Positions 16,488-24,762 of a stretch of 64,000 nt of DNA are shown here, piece by piece (the stretch's first letter is position 1; each line of letters opens with the position of its first letter). The notes beneath the pieces were generated by a model. That model did not search any database, was not told where the DNA came from, and saw nothing but the letters and a program-made list of their open reading frames with translations. A program made the translations under genes and the position numbers. Origin of the DNA: an uncultured Clostridia bacterium (GTDB taxonomy: Bacteria > Bacillota > Clostridia > TANB77 > CAG-508); NCBI GenBank assembly GCA_934149005.1, contig CAKPDN010000008.1:3304-67303 (forward strand), read 5' to 3'.

Positions 16488-16530
16488 GTAATATTATCGT
16501 AATATTATTGTAATAATACTGTAATAATAC
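16488..16530. repeat. Four tandem 11-nt AT-rich repeats
   Basis: GTAATATTATC, GTAATATTATT, GTAATAATACT and GTAATAATAC follow each other head to tail, 26 nt upstream of the operon's -35 box. The units are also imperfectly palindromic. The spacing of one helical turn suggests an array of protein-binding sites. Confidence 0.6.
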
Positions 16531-16612
16531 AAGATTTATGATGTATTAGCAACTTTATGTATTCTTTTTTGCTAAAATAGTTATAGTAATTTAATCAGGA
16601 GGTTAATTAACT

Positions 16613-16738
16613 GTGAAGTTCAAGCGAATAAGACTCACCAAATATTATGGCACATCAATAGATTATATCGTGAGTTTATTAGATGAATTAAATAAAAAAG
16701 ACAATATTAAAAAAATAATTACAAATAAAAAAAGTTAA
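16613..16738 (+). pseudogene. Remnant of an XRE-type regulator, 41 codons
   Basis: A GTG-started ORF behind AGGAGG with sequence KRIRLTKYYGTSIDYIVSLL, which matches the last helices of XRE regulators (LAKYYNTSIDYLLGL type). The recognition helices are missing, so it is probably the tail of a lost repressor gene. The stop codon lies in the stem of the following terminator. It could still make a small peptide, since the ribosome-binding site is strong. Confidence 0.45.
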
Positions 16739-16763
16739 CTTATAAATTAAATTAACTTTTTTT
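16727..16763. terminator. Bidirectional terminator before spoVT
   Basis: AAAAAAAGTTAA (16727-16738) pairs with TTAACTTTTTTT (16752-16763) around a 13-nt loop. It can serve the plus-strand remnant and the minus-strand spoVT gene. Confidence 0.7.
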
Positions 16764-16768
16764 ATGAT

Positions 16769-17323
16769 TTATATTTCCATTTGACTTGCTAAAAATGTTG
16801 CTGCTGATTGAGCAACCTTTTTCTCGACTTCATTCATTTTAGTGTTTGTGTCTTTTGACATTAATATAACAGTTCCTATTGTATCTCCGTTTGATATTAT
16901 AGGATACACTATTTGTGCATTGTATTTTTTGTCATTTTTGTCATTTTTTGTAATTGGCATGGCCATATCACTATTTTCTTTACTTGTATAAACTTCTTTG
17001 TCTTCCATAAGTCTTTCTAATTCTGTACTTACATCTTGTTCTAAAAACTCTTTTTTTGAGCCTCCTGATACAGCTATTATTGTGTCTTTATCTGTTATAC
17101 AAGCTATATGTCCGGTTGTTTTCGCGAGTGTTTCAGCATATCCTGTAGCAAATTCTGATAATTCTCCTATTGGAGAATATTTTTTTAGTATTACTTGTCC
17201 TTCTCTATCTGTAAATATTTCAAGTGGGTCTCCTTCTTTTATTCTTAATGTTTTTCTTATTTCCTTTGGAATTACTACTCTTCCAAGGTCATCTATTCTT
17301 CTTACTACTCCAGTTGCCTTCAT
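16769..17323 (-). CDS. spoVT: Stage V sporulation protein T
   Basis: 184 residues. The N-terminal swapped-hairpin AbrB domain reads MKATGVVRRIDDLGRVVIPK and EIRKTLRIKEGDPLEIFTD; the C-terminal part (about 60-180) is a GAF-like domain. SpoVT is the forespore transcription factor that modulates sigma-G genes in late sporulation. Length and both domains match the family. It is preceded by a GGAGG site and forms a single-gene unit. Confidence 0.95.
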   Translation of the reverse strand: MKATGVVRRIDDLGRVVIPKEIRKTLRIKEGDPLEIFTDREGQVILKKYSPIGELSEFATGYAETLAKTTGHIACITDKDTIIAVSGGSKKEFLEQDVSTELERLMEDKEVYTSKENSDMAMPITKNDKNDKKYNAQIVYPIISNGDTIGTVILMSKDTNTKMNEVEKKVAQSAATFLASQMEI

Positions 17324-17410
17324 ATTTATCCTCCTTTAATTTCAAGTCTAATCTTATTATCTCAAAAGAGGAAATTTTTATACATTTTTTGTATTTTATT
17401 TTTTTATTTA

Positions 17411-17731
17411 TTATCTTTCTAATTCTTCATCTTTTGTTAAAGTATCTAATATATTTGATTTTCCTTGTAGTTGATTTCCCAATAAAATACCTTCTGCGTC
17501 TCTATGAAGATTAAATAACTCTGTAATATTATAATTTTCATCTCCTAATTGTTTTTGCATTTTGATTAATGTTAGTCTTTGTTTTTTTGATATAGATTTT
17601 GGCATATAAAATATTCCAGATTTATATATTCTTTCCATTACGCCATCTTTAATTTCACTATCTACCTGATTTTTGCCATATATAATAGCAATTTTTAAAT
17701 CTTCAATTAAGTCTTTCTTTTTTTCTTCCAT
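17411..17731 (-). CDS. Unknown 106-residue protein next to the KAP ATPase
   Basis: Helical, charged protein with no signal peptide or membrane segment. Starts MEEKKKDLIEDLKIAIIYGK and ends KDEELER. It follows the KAP ATPase gene by 41 nt on the same strand, so the two may be one transcript. I do not recognise a family. If the KAP gene is a defence factor, this would be a candidate partner, but nothing in the sequence proves it. Confidence 0.5.
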   Translation of the reverse strand: MEEKKKDLIEDLKIAIIYGKNQVDSEIKDGVMERIYKSGIFYMPKSISKKQRLTLIKMQKQLGDENYNITELFNLHRDAEGILLGNQLQGKSNILDTLTKDEELER

Positions 17732-17772
17732 TTTATTAAAACCTTTCTTTTTAGTTCTATGATGTGATAATA

Positions 17773-19749
17773 TTATTCTGTCTTTTCTTCTTTCTTTGCT
17801 AGGAAACTTATTTTATATTTATCTAAAATATTTCCTAAACTATTAGAAAACTCTTTAAGCATAACAATTTTTATTGATTGATCTTTTCCTTTTAAATAGT
17901 CATCTATAACTTGTTTTAGTTGTTTTATATTTTTCATCTCAGGTTCTATTTGTTTTGTATACTTTTCTGCTCTGTTTAATAACTTTTCTTTTATTAATAC
18001 TATATCTTCATTACTTGCACAAGAAATTCTTTGAAATAATTGATATACATCATAATACTTAAATATCGGTATATTCATACATTCTCTATCGAATTTTTCA
18101 TAAAATTCTTCCATTTTCATCGGAATACATTTAAATATAATTTCTGCTTTTTCTTTATACATTTTATCTAATAATTGATTATTTAGCATATGAAAATGTT
18201 TAATTATTTCATCCATATCTTCCTCAAATTGTTCTATAGCAATTTTTGAAAGTTCTTCTTCAACATTTTTACAATATTTCGACTTTAGAGATGATATATT
18301 CATTCCATTAAAAAATACACTTTTTAATGTTTTTATATCATAGTCTATAAGTCCTTTTCTTGAAAAATAACTGAAATAAGCATATATTTTTACAGTATCT
18401 ATAAGTTCTATATTTCCTTGATTTACTTCTTCTAATACTTCTTTTATTACTTTTCCAAATTCATCATCAGATATTTTCCAATATTCTTCTGTAAGCAATC
18501 TTTTATATCCTGGTAGATTTTCTGTATCTACAGTATTTCTTATAGTCTCCATATTTTCTTTAAATATTTTCATATCAAATATTCTAGTTCTTACATAATA
18601 TTCAATAAATTTAAAAAATCTATATTCTGCTTTAAAATTGTAATAATAGTTACTATCAAATTCTTTTATATAAAATTGTCTATTATCCATTAAAGTTCTT
18701 GAAGATACTAATATCGATTTATATTCTTCATTATCTTTAATATTAACAAATTTATCTTTTGTTATTTTTCCTGCTTTTATTTCAAACGATATAGCTATTG
18801 TGAATATAAGCATTGTTTGCATTACTCTATTATTTGTATTTGGATAATTTTTTTCAACCATTTCATATATTTTTTGAAAATCATTTAAAGCATGTTTTAA
18901 AATTCTTAAGTTCCTTGTTCCGCTTCTTTCAAATGTTAATATAATTAATCTAGTATTTTCTCTTAAAAATCTTATTAAATCTGGATTATTTTCATATCTC
19001 ATCAATATTCCATTTATAATATAATCAAATTTAGGAGCATATTCAAAAGTTTCTCCTATTAATTTTTCTTTTATTCTCTCATAATCATTTGCTTTATCAA
19101 ATACATGCTCAATTTTATTTTGAATCTTTTCAACCATTGGTTTATCAGTTGTATTTAATTCTCCTTGTTTATCTAAAAGATATGTTGCTATAAAAGTCTT
19201 CATTTCTAAGTTTGAGCTTTTTAGTTTAGTTGATAATTCTTTTTCATTACATATAATTATTGTTTTTATGTGGTCATGTTCAACAAAATTATTTATATAA
19301 CCTAAAATATCAATAACATCAACATTAGCTCTCTCTAAGTCATCAAAGCATAAAACTTTATCATCAGTTGAAAAGAAATCAGAATAATCTAATTTATCTC
19401 CATTTTGTGTCACACCAAAAAAATTTGCCATATCTAATCCCGTTTTGGCATATTCTGGTATAGTAGTTTGCCCATTTGAATCCATAAATTTTCTTAAGTT
19501 TTTATCCATTAATTGAGTTGTTTCAATAAATATCTTTTTACTAATCTCTTCCAAATTTGAAATTCCATATAAAGACATATAAATAGTAGTGTATCTTTTA
19601 CCATTTAATTGCATAGACTCAATTTTTTTTCTTATTTTATTATTCCAAAAGTGTGTTTTACCAACACCCCACTCACCATTTATCATTATTGCATAATCTG
19701 TATAGTCTGATCTTACATAATCCAATATACTCTCAACTAAATCTTCCAT
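17773..19749 (-). CDS. KAP-family P-loop ATPase
   Basis: 658 residues. Walker A is MINGEWGVGKTHFWNN (about residues 22-37) and Walker B is KVLCFDDLERANVDV, followed by NNFVEHDHIKTIIICNEKEL with the sensor region, an arrangement typical of KAP NTPases. The C-terminal 350 residues are helical and unassigned. There are no evident membrane insertions, unlike many KAP proteins. Bacterial members are often found in accessory and defence loci. The gene sits between spoVT and comF, with a REP-like repeat just upstream of its start. Confidence 0.75.
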   Translation of the reverse strand: MEDLVESILDYVRSDYTDYAIMINGEWGVGKTHFWNNKIRKKIESMQLNGKRYTTIYMSLYGISNLEEISKKIFIETTQLMDKNLRKFMDSNGQTTIPEYAKTGLDMANFFGVTQNGDKLDYSDFFSTDDKVLCFDDLERANVDVIDILGYINNFVEHDHIKTIIICNEKELSTKLKSSNLEMKTFIATYLLDKQGELNTTDKPMVEKIQNKIEHVFDKANDYERIKEKLIGETFEYAPKFDYIINGILMRYENNPDLIRFLRENTRLIILTFERSGTRNLRILKHALNDFQKIYEMVEKNYPNTNNRVMQTMLIFTIAISFEIKAGKITKDKFVNIKDNEEYKSILVSSRTLMDNRQFYIKEFDSNYYYNFKAEYRFFKFIEYYVRTRIFDMKIFKENMETIRNTVDTENLPGYKRLLTEEYWKISDDEFGKVIKEVLEEVNQGNIELIDTVKIYAYFSYFSRKGLIDYDIKTLKSVFFNGMNISSLKSKYCKNVEEELSKIAIEQFEEDMDEIIKHFHMLNNQLLDKMYKEKAEIIFKCIPMKMEEFYEKFDRECMNIPIFKYYDVYQLFQRISCASNEDIVLIKEKLLNRAEKYTKQIEPEMKNIKQLKQVIDDYLKGKDQSIKIVMLKEFSNSLGNILDKYKISFLAKKEEKTE

Positions 19750-19761
19750 TTTTTACCTCCA

Positions 19762-19810
19762 TGTCCCATTGGGACGGTTCTTTTGGGACATTTTTGTCCT
19801 ACTTGGGACA
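19762..19810. repeat. Divergent REP-like palindrome
   Basis: Starts TGTCCCA and ends TGGGACA, with further GGGAC and GTCC half-sites inside. It shares the GGGACGGTTC core with the 32-nt repeats but lacks the TGAGACA ends. It fills the gap between comF and the KAP gene. Confidence 0.55.
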
Positions 19811-19833
19811 CATCTCCATCTTTTGTTTTAGTA

Positions 19834-20517
19834 TTAGTCTTTTGCTAATACTAGTATCCCTATTTTATCAGGATTTCCCTGCCTTAATATTTTACTACAT
19901 TCATTTACCGTGCTTCCTGTTGTATAAATATCATCAATTAATAAAATTTTTTTATTTTCTATTATTTTTTTATTTTTTAGTTTATAAACACCTTGTATGT
20001 TTCTAACTCTCTCTTCCTTATTTAATTTGCTTTGTTCTATTATATTTTTTGTCTTTATTAAACAATTATTCACTAATTCTAAATTTGTGTGTTGCGATAC
20101 TTTTTTCGCTATTAGTAAACTTTGATTGTATCCTCGTTCTCTTAATCTTTTTTCACTTATTGGAACTGGCATAATTGTATCATAATTTTTAATATTTTCA
20201 AATATTTTTTGGTTTTTTAACAAAAAATTTACAAATGTTAAATATATATAAGCTTTTTCATTAAATTTGTAATCTATTATCAATTTTCTTATTTGCCCCT
20301 CATATTTAAACATATATATTAGTTCATTAAAATATTTATCTTCGATTTCTTTTCCTTCTTTAATAATATTTATGTCTAATTGTTTTTTTAATTCTATTTC
20401 ACATTTTTTACATAATGAATTTGATGCTATTTTTCCACATATCCCGCACATTTGAGGATAAATTGAGACAATTGGGACAGTCCTAATTTGTCTCATAATT
20501 TTGTCGAATATTGTCAT
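19834..20517 (-). CDS. comF: ComF-family phosphoribosyltransferase
   Basis: 227 residues. Zinc-binding CGICGK and CKKCE precede the phosphoribosyltransferase core, with PVPISEKRLRERGYNQSLLI near residue 120 and the PRPP loop ILLIDDIYTTGSTVNECSKI near 190. ComF proteins take part in DNA uptake and recombination. Residues 8-18 (MRQIRTVPIVS) are encoded by a 32-nt REP palindrome, so the original N-terminus was replaced or extended by insertion. The ATG at 20517 has an AAAGGA site; Met8, inside the repeat, is an alternative. Confidence 0.88.
   Translation of the reverse strand: MTIFDKIMRQIRTVPIVSIYPQMCGICGKIASNSLCKKCEIELKKQLDINIIKEGKEIEDKYFNELIYMFKYEGQIRKLIIDYKFNEKAYIYLTFVNFLLKNQKIFENIKNYDTIMPVPISEKRLRERGYNQSLLIAKKVSQHTNLELVNNCLIKTKNIIEQSKLNKEERVRNIQGVYKLKNKKIIENKKILLIDDIYTTGSTVNECSKILRQGNPDKIGILVLAKD
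20464..20495 (-). repeat. 32-nt REP palindrome inside comF
   Basis: Ends TGAGACA and TGTCTCA with an AATTGGGACAGTCC centre on the plus strand. Nearly identical in inverse orientation to the copy at 21416-21447; the two bracket the REP-associated transposase. It is read in frame as part of ComF. Confidence 0.9.
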
Positions 20518-20573
20518 TTCAATACTTTTCCTTTCTCTTTTATTTTTTAATTTATACTAACTTCAATTTATAT

Positions 20574-21314
20574 TTATTTTAGCATTCTATATAATTTTGC
20601 TCTACTAATATTTAAAACTGTTGCTATATCTTGCTTTTTAAATTCATATTCATTTGAGATTAAATAAGAAATAAACTTTTTGATTAATAAATTATCTTTT
20701 TGAATTTGTTCCATTTTTGCATTTTCTTGAAATAAAAATTTTTTTAAAACTTTTTCTAAATTAATATCTTCTTTTTCTAAATTAAGAGATTCATACTTAA
20801 CTGAATTTAGTAATTTCAAATAATCTTTTTGATTGTTAAAAACAATTTCTAATATTTTTTTATTTATATTTTTTGTTATGTAGTTTTTATATGATGAAAA
20901 TCGATATTTTTCTTCTTTGGGAACTATTCCTGCTTTTACTGGATTCATATGTATATATTTTATACATTTTAATAAATATTCTTGATTATAAATTGGCTTT
21001 GAACTAAATCTGTTTCTAAAAACATATCCAACTCTATTTTGCGTTTTATTGTAATATATTGCATATTCTGTGTTGGTTTCTTTCATAAATAAGCTTATAT
21101 TTTGTATATTTTCTGAATATGTTAATAAATGTGCATGATTATCCATTATGCAATATGCTATTATTAAAACTTTATGCTTTTCGCTATATTTTTTCATTAA
21201 TTCGATATATTTATTCTTCTCTTTTTTGCTTTGGAAAATATATTCTTTATTGATACCTTGAACCATATTATGAATATAAGCACTACCTATTAACTTTCTA
21301 GAAATTCTTGGCAA
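20574..21314 (-). CDS. REP-associated tyrosine transposase (RAYT)
   Basis: 246 residues. The Y1 transposase fold shows the HUH motif in IMDNHAHLLTYSEN (about residue 57), FRNRFSSKPI, YIHMNPVKAGIVPKEE and the candidate catalytic Tyr in YRFSSYKNY. A C-terminal helix-turn-helix (KQDIATVLNISRAKLYRML) ends the protein. RAYTs nick single-stranded DNA at REP palindromes and are related to IS200/IS605 TnpA. This gene is flanked 78 nt and 101 nt away by inverted 32-nt palindromes, which are its expected substrates. Confidence 0.88.
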   Translation of the reverse strand: MPRISRKLIGSAYIHNMVQGINKEYIFQSKKEKNKYIELMKKYSEKHKVLIIAYCIMDNHAHLLTYSENIQNISLFMKETNTEYAIYYNKTQNRVGYVFRNRFSSKPIYNQEYLLKCIKYIHMNPVKAGIVPKEEKYRFSSYKNYITKNINKKILEIVFNNQKDYLKLLNSVKYESLNLEKEDINLEKVLKKFLFQENAKMEQIQKDNLLIKKFISYLISNEYEFKKQDIATVLNISRAKLYRMLK

Positions 21315-21415
21315 TTTACATACCTCCTTAAGATATTTTATAATATTATAGTATATTATTTATGTTAATTCAAGCTTTTTTCATCGCATGTTTCGACATA
21401 ATTCAACATAATAAA

Positions 21416-21447
21416 TGAGACAAATTAGGACTGTCCCAACTGTCTCA
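21416..21447 (+). repeat. 32-nt REP palindrome at the recD2 3' end
   Basis: TGAGACA...TGTCTCA with a GGACTGTCCCAA centre. It supplies the last codons and the stop of the shifted recD2 frame (KMRQLGQS) and is the inverse partner of the copy in comF. Confidence 0.9.
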
Positions 21448-23672
21448 TTTTAAATTCTAATCCTGTATTTCTCTTTTTACTGTCAACATTTTGTATCATA
21501 TAGTTTACAACTCTGTCACTTCCTATTATTATCAATAACTTCTTAGCTCTTGTTATTCCTGTGTATAATAAATTTCTAGTTAATAATATCGGTGCTGATT
21601 GTGGTGCTAACATTATTACTACATCAAATTCACTTCCGCTGTGCTTTATGTATTGTTATTGCATAACTATGTTCTATTTCTTCTAAGTCTGAATATTCAT
21701 ACCATGCAATTTTTTCATCATCAAATTGAATTTTTATTACCTTTTCTTTTTCATCGATTTCAAGTATTGTTCCTATTTCTCCATTAAATACTCCCGTGCC
21801 TATTTCGGCTTTTTCAGTTGGTGTTTTCTTTTTTTCTCGTTCCCATGTAATGTCATAATTGTTCTTAACTTGCATTACTCTATCACCTACTCTGTATATA
21901 ATACCTCCTCTTATTTTTTCTGGCAGTTCTTCAAGATTTGGATTTAAAACGGCTTGTAATGCTTTATTTAGTTCTCTTGTTCCTAATGGTCCTTTTTTTG
22001 TAGGTGTCAATACTTGTATATTTTTGAAAAAATCATAATTCCCAAATTTTTCCAATCTTCCTGTTGATAAGCTTATTACTTCTTGTAACATTTTTTCTGT
22101 TGAATTTTGTTTTATAAAGAAAAAATCCTCTTTTGTGTCTTCTTCTAAGTCTTCATCTTCTTTTTGAATAAATCCTTGTCCATTATTTACTCTGTGTGCA
22201 TTTAAAATGATTTTACTTTTTGCTGCTTGTCTAAATATTTTATCTAACATAACAGTATTAATTGTTTCTGAATTTATTAAATCTTTTAGTATACTTCCTG
22301 GTCCAACTGATGCTAATTGGTCTATATCTCCTACTAATACTAATTTTGTCCCTTGATATATACAGTTTAATAAATAATTCATTAAAAACATGTCTACCAT
22401 TGAAAGTTCATCTACTACTATTAAATCTGCATCTATTGGTTCTCCTTTATAGTCACTATGTCTTGAATATATTCCTTCATCATCTAGTTTTCCTATTCCT
22501 AATAATCTATGTAATGTTGATGCTTCTCTTTCTGTTGCTTCTGTCATTTTTTTTGCTGCTCTTCCTGTTGGTGCTGCTAATACTACTTTCTTTTTTCGTT
22601 CTTCATATAAATCGATTATTGTTTTTATAATTGTTGTTTTTCCTGTTCCTGGTCCACCTGTAATTATTGTTACATTATTTTGATTAATTGATTTTACCGC
22701 TTCTTTTTGTTTTTTTGATAATTCTATGTTTGATCTTGATTCTTCCTTTTTTAATGCATTTTCTATATTCTCTATTTTTTTCATATTAGGTGCATTATCT
22801 AATCTTATAAGTCTTAAAGCTATTTCTTGCTCTACTTTATAAAAATTTTCTAAATATATCCATTCTGCGTTTTCTCTTTTTTCAATTATAATCTCTTCTT
22901 TTGCTTTTAAACTAATTAAATTATCTTCAATATTTTCTTCAGTAACATCTAATAGTGAAATTACAAATTCAATCAAATTTTCTTTAATTACACAGGAATG
23001 TCCATTGTATGTAGCTTTTATTAAGGCATATTTTATACCACTTTCAACTCTTTTTTGATTATCATAATTTATTCCTAATTTTAAAGCCATTTGGTCTATT
23101 TGCTTAAAATCTACTCCTCTGGCTATATCTATTAATATGTATGGATTACTTTCTATTTGTTCTATTGCATTTATCCCTAACAAGTCATAAACTTTTTTTG
23201 CATTTTCTGCTCCTATTCCGAATCTCTCTAAAAATCCAACAATTTGCCATACTTCCCAATTTTCTAAAAAGCTTTCTGACATTTCTTTTGCTTTTGTTTC
23301 TGATATTCCTCTTATTTGTGCAAGTTTTTCTGGTTCAAATTTGAATATATTTATTGTGTCTTCTCCAAATTTTTTTATTATTTTTTTTGCTGTTGCTTCT
23401 CCAATCCCTTTTATACTTCCATTTGCTAAATATCTTTCTAATGCACCTAGTGTTTCTGGCATCATTTTTTCAAAAGTTTCTACCTTAAATTGTCTTCCAT
23501 AATCTTTATGTTCCACAAATCTTCCTTCAACTCTTAAAGTATCTCCACTTTTTATAAATGGTAAATATCCTACTATTGTTGTTTCCTCTTCTTCTGTGTC
23601 AAATACTGCTATGGTGTAGCTGTTTACTTCATTTTGATATATTATGTCTATTACTTCTCCTTTGATTTCCAA
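21425..23672 (-). CDS. recD2: RecD2 helicase, reading requires a +1 shift
   Basis: 748 residues when two frames are joined. The N-terminal domain with helix-hairpin-helix repeats covers about 1-180. Walker A is TIITGGPGTGKTTIIKTI (about 340), Walker B VVDELSMVDMF, then VGDIDQLASVGPGS. Zero frame stops after AITIHKAQ-R-K at 21630. Skipping the C of CGG (21636-21638) gives Q-GSEFDVVIMLAPQSAP and LLTRNLLYTGITRAKKLLII, the invariant C-terminal motifs including the motif V glycine. RecD2 acts in replication-fork repair. A one-base insertion mutation is the alternative reading. Confidence 0.85.
21636..21638 (-). other. Putative +1 shift site CAG CGG A in recD2
   Basis: Zero-frame CAG CGG AAG TGA; the shifted frame reads CAG-GGA-AGT-GAA, restoring the conserved HKxQGSE helicase motif. 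The added glycine is essentially invariant in this motif, so the site of the shift is pinned to this codon. Confidence 0.65.
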
Positions 23673-23748
23673 TGTATTTCTCCTTTTCTTATTTTGATTA
23701 GTTTATCATATTTTATACTTGAAATCAATACTCTTTTATTATGTAAAT

Positions 23749-23777
23749 TTGTTTTTTCAAAGCTTTTCTGGTATAAT
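23749..23777 (+). promoter_or_regulatory. Extended -10 promoter for the 148-residue gene
   Basis: TTGTTT at 23749-23754, a 17-nt spacer ending in TGG, and TATAAT at 23772-23777, an extended -10 arrangement ahead of the plus-strand gene at 23828. Confidence 0.65.
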
Positions 23778-23827
23778 TATATTATGTGAATCTTAAATTG
23801 TAAATATTATTATCAGGATGACTAAAT

Positions 23828-24274
23828 ATGCAAGAAGAAAGATTAACACAAGAAAAGGCAATTTGGATGTTTGTTAAAAATGCTTATGATAATATGGATA
23901 CAAGTAAATCTTTAGATAATCAAATAGATACCTTTTTATATGATATACATTTTACAAAATCTATTGAAAATCAGTTTGATAATTTTTTGTCTGATGTCAA
24001 ACTTCATACAGATGTATGTATGATTAAAAATCTATTTATAGATTGTTTTAAAATTGCTTGCCAGTTACCTAGTGAACATATTACAAATACTCGAATAGTT
24101 CTTAAAGTTGAAAAATTATATCCATCAATAACTAGACATCATATACGGACTATTTTAATTGATGTGTTTCGAGATTGGTTAATATGTTATCCTAAATTAT
24201 ATGAAGCTTATCAAAGAATGTCTTTTATGTTTCTTTTGAAAGTATTTGCAAAACATCAAAAGGCAGAGGAATAG
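23828..24274 (+). CDS. Unknown 148-residue helical protein
   Basis: No family recognised. Starts MQEERLTQEKAIWMFVKNAY; helical, no signal peptide or membrane helix, with tandem-like segments DTFLYDIHFTKSIENQ and DNFLSDVKLHTDV. Residue 107 is an in-frame CGG (24146-24148). Read as Arg the ORF continues 41 more codons; with a +1 shift it would stop after Gly-Leu-Phe. The final codons KAEE and the stop lie within the terminator hairpin. It therefore tests whether every CGG shifts. Confidence 0.55.
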   Translation: MQEERLTQEKAIWMFVKNAYDNMDTSKSLDNQIDTFLYDIHFTKSIENQFDNFLSDVKLHTDVCMIKNLFIDCFKIACQLPSEHITNTRIVLKVEKLYPSITRHHIRTILIDVFRDWLICYPKLYEAYQRMSFMFLLKVFAKHQKAEE

Positions 24275-24288
24275 TTCCTCTGCCTTTT
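24258..24288. terminator. Bidirectional terminator holding a stop codon in its loop
   Basis: AAAAGGCAGAGGAA (24258-24271) and TTCCTCTGCCTTTT (24275-24288) form a perfect 14-bp stem. The three-base loop TAG is the stop codon of the upstream gene. It also serves the convergent gene at 24298. Confidence 0.9.
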
Positions 24289-24297
24289 ATTATATGC

Positions 24298-24651
24298 TTA
24301 TTGTTTATCAACATTGTCTATTATTTCTTTACATTCTTTCCAGTTTGTTACTTTTAATATATCATAATCTTTTGAAAGTTTTTTTGTGATTTCTATAGTG
24401 TTATCAGTTGATTGCAAATCTGCAACTATTACATTTTTTAAATATTCTTCTTTTCCATATAATATTTTAAATATTATTGAACGTAAAAATCCTTCAATTT
24501 TATCTTCTTGATTTTTTACTGCTATTATTACATATATTCCATCTGATTTAAATTTGGTGTATGTACTGATATATATCATATTTTTTATAATCTCGAATAA
24601 ACCATAAATGGCTAATGTCCAAAATATTGTGTTTAATACAAATTCTAACAT
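24298..24651 (-). CDS. Conserved membrane protein with glycosyltransferase-like end
   Basis: 117 residues. One N-terminal membrane helix (about 3-24) is followed by a small alpha/beta domain: DGIYVIIAVKNQEDKIEGFL and NVIVADLQSTDNTIEITKKL recall the start of a GT-A family-2 glycosyltransferase, with DLxSTD in place of the usual DDxSxD. The protein is too short for a full enzyme, so it may be a degenerate or regulatory relative. Small proteins of this shape occur in Clostridia, but I know no function. Confidence 0.6.
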   Translation of the reverse strand: MLEFVLNTIFWTLAIYGLFEIIKNMIYISTYTKFKSDGIYVIIAVKNQEDKIEGFLRSIIFKILYGKEEYLKNVIVADLQSTDNTIEITKKLSKDYDILKVTNWKECKEIIDNVDKQ

Positions 24652-24762
24652 CTCTTAGCCTCCTATGTTTTATTATATTCTATTAAAATTTTTATGTGAT
24701 TTTTACTCTGAGCAATGTTTTCCATAGCTAAAATATAATCAGCAATTTCTTTTATTAATAAT

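Noticed and set aside
21630..21632. TGA recoding in recD2 instead of a frameshift
   Set aside because: Reading through TGA stays in the wrong frame and does not restore the helicase motifs; TGA also works as a stop in adk, hemW and whiA.
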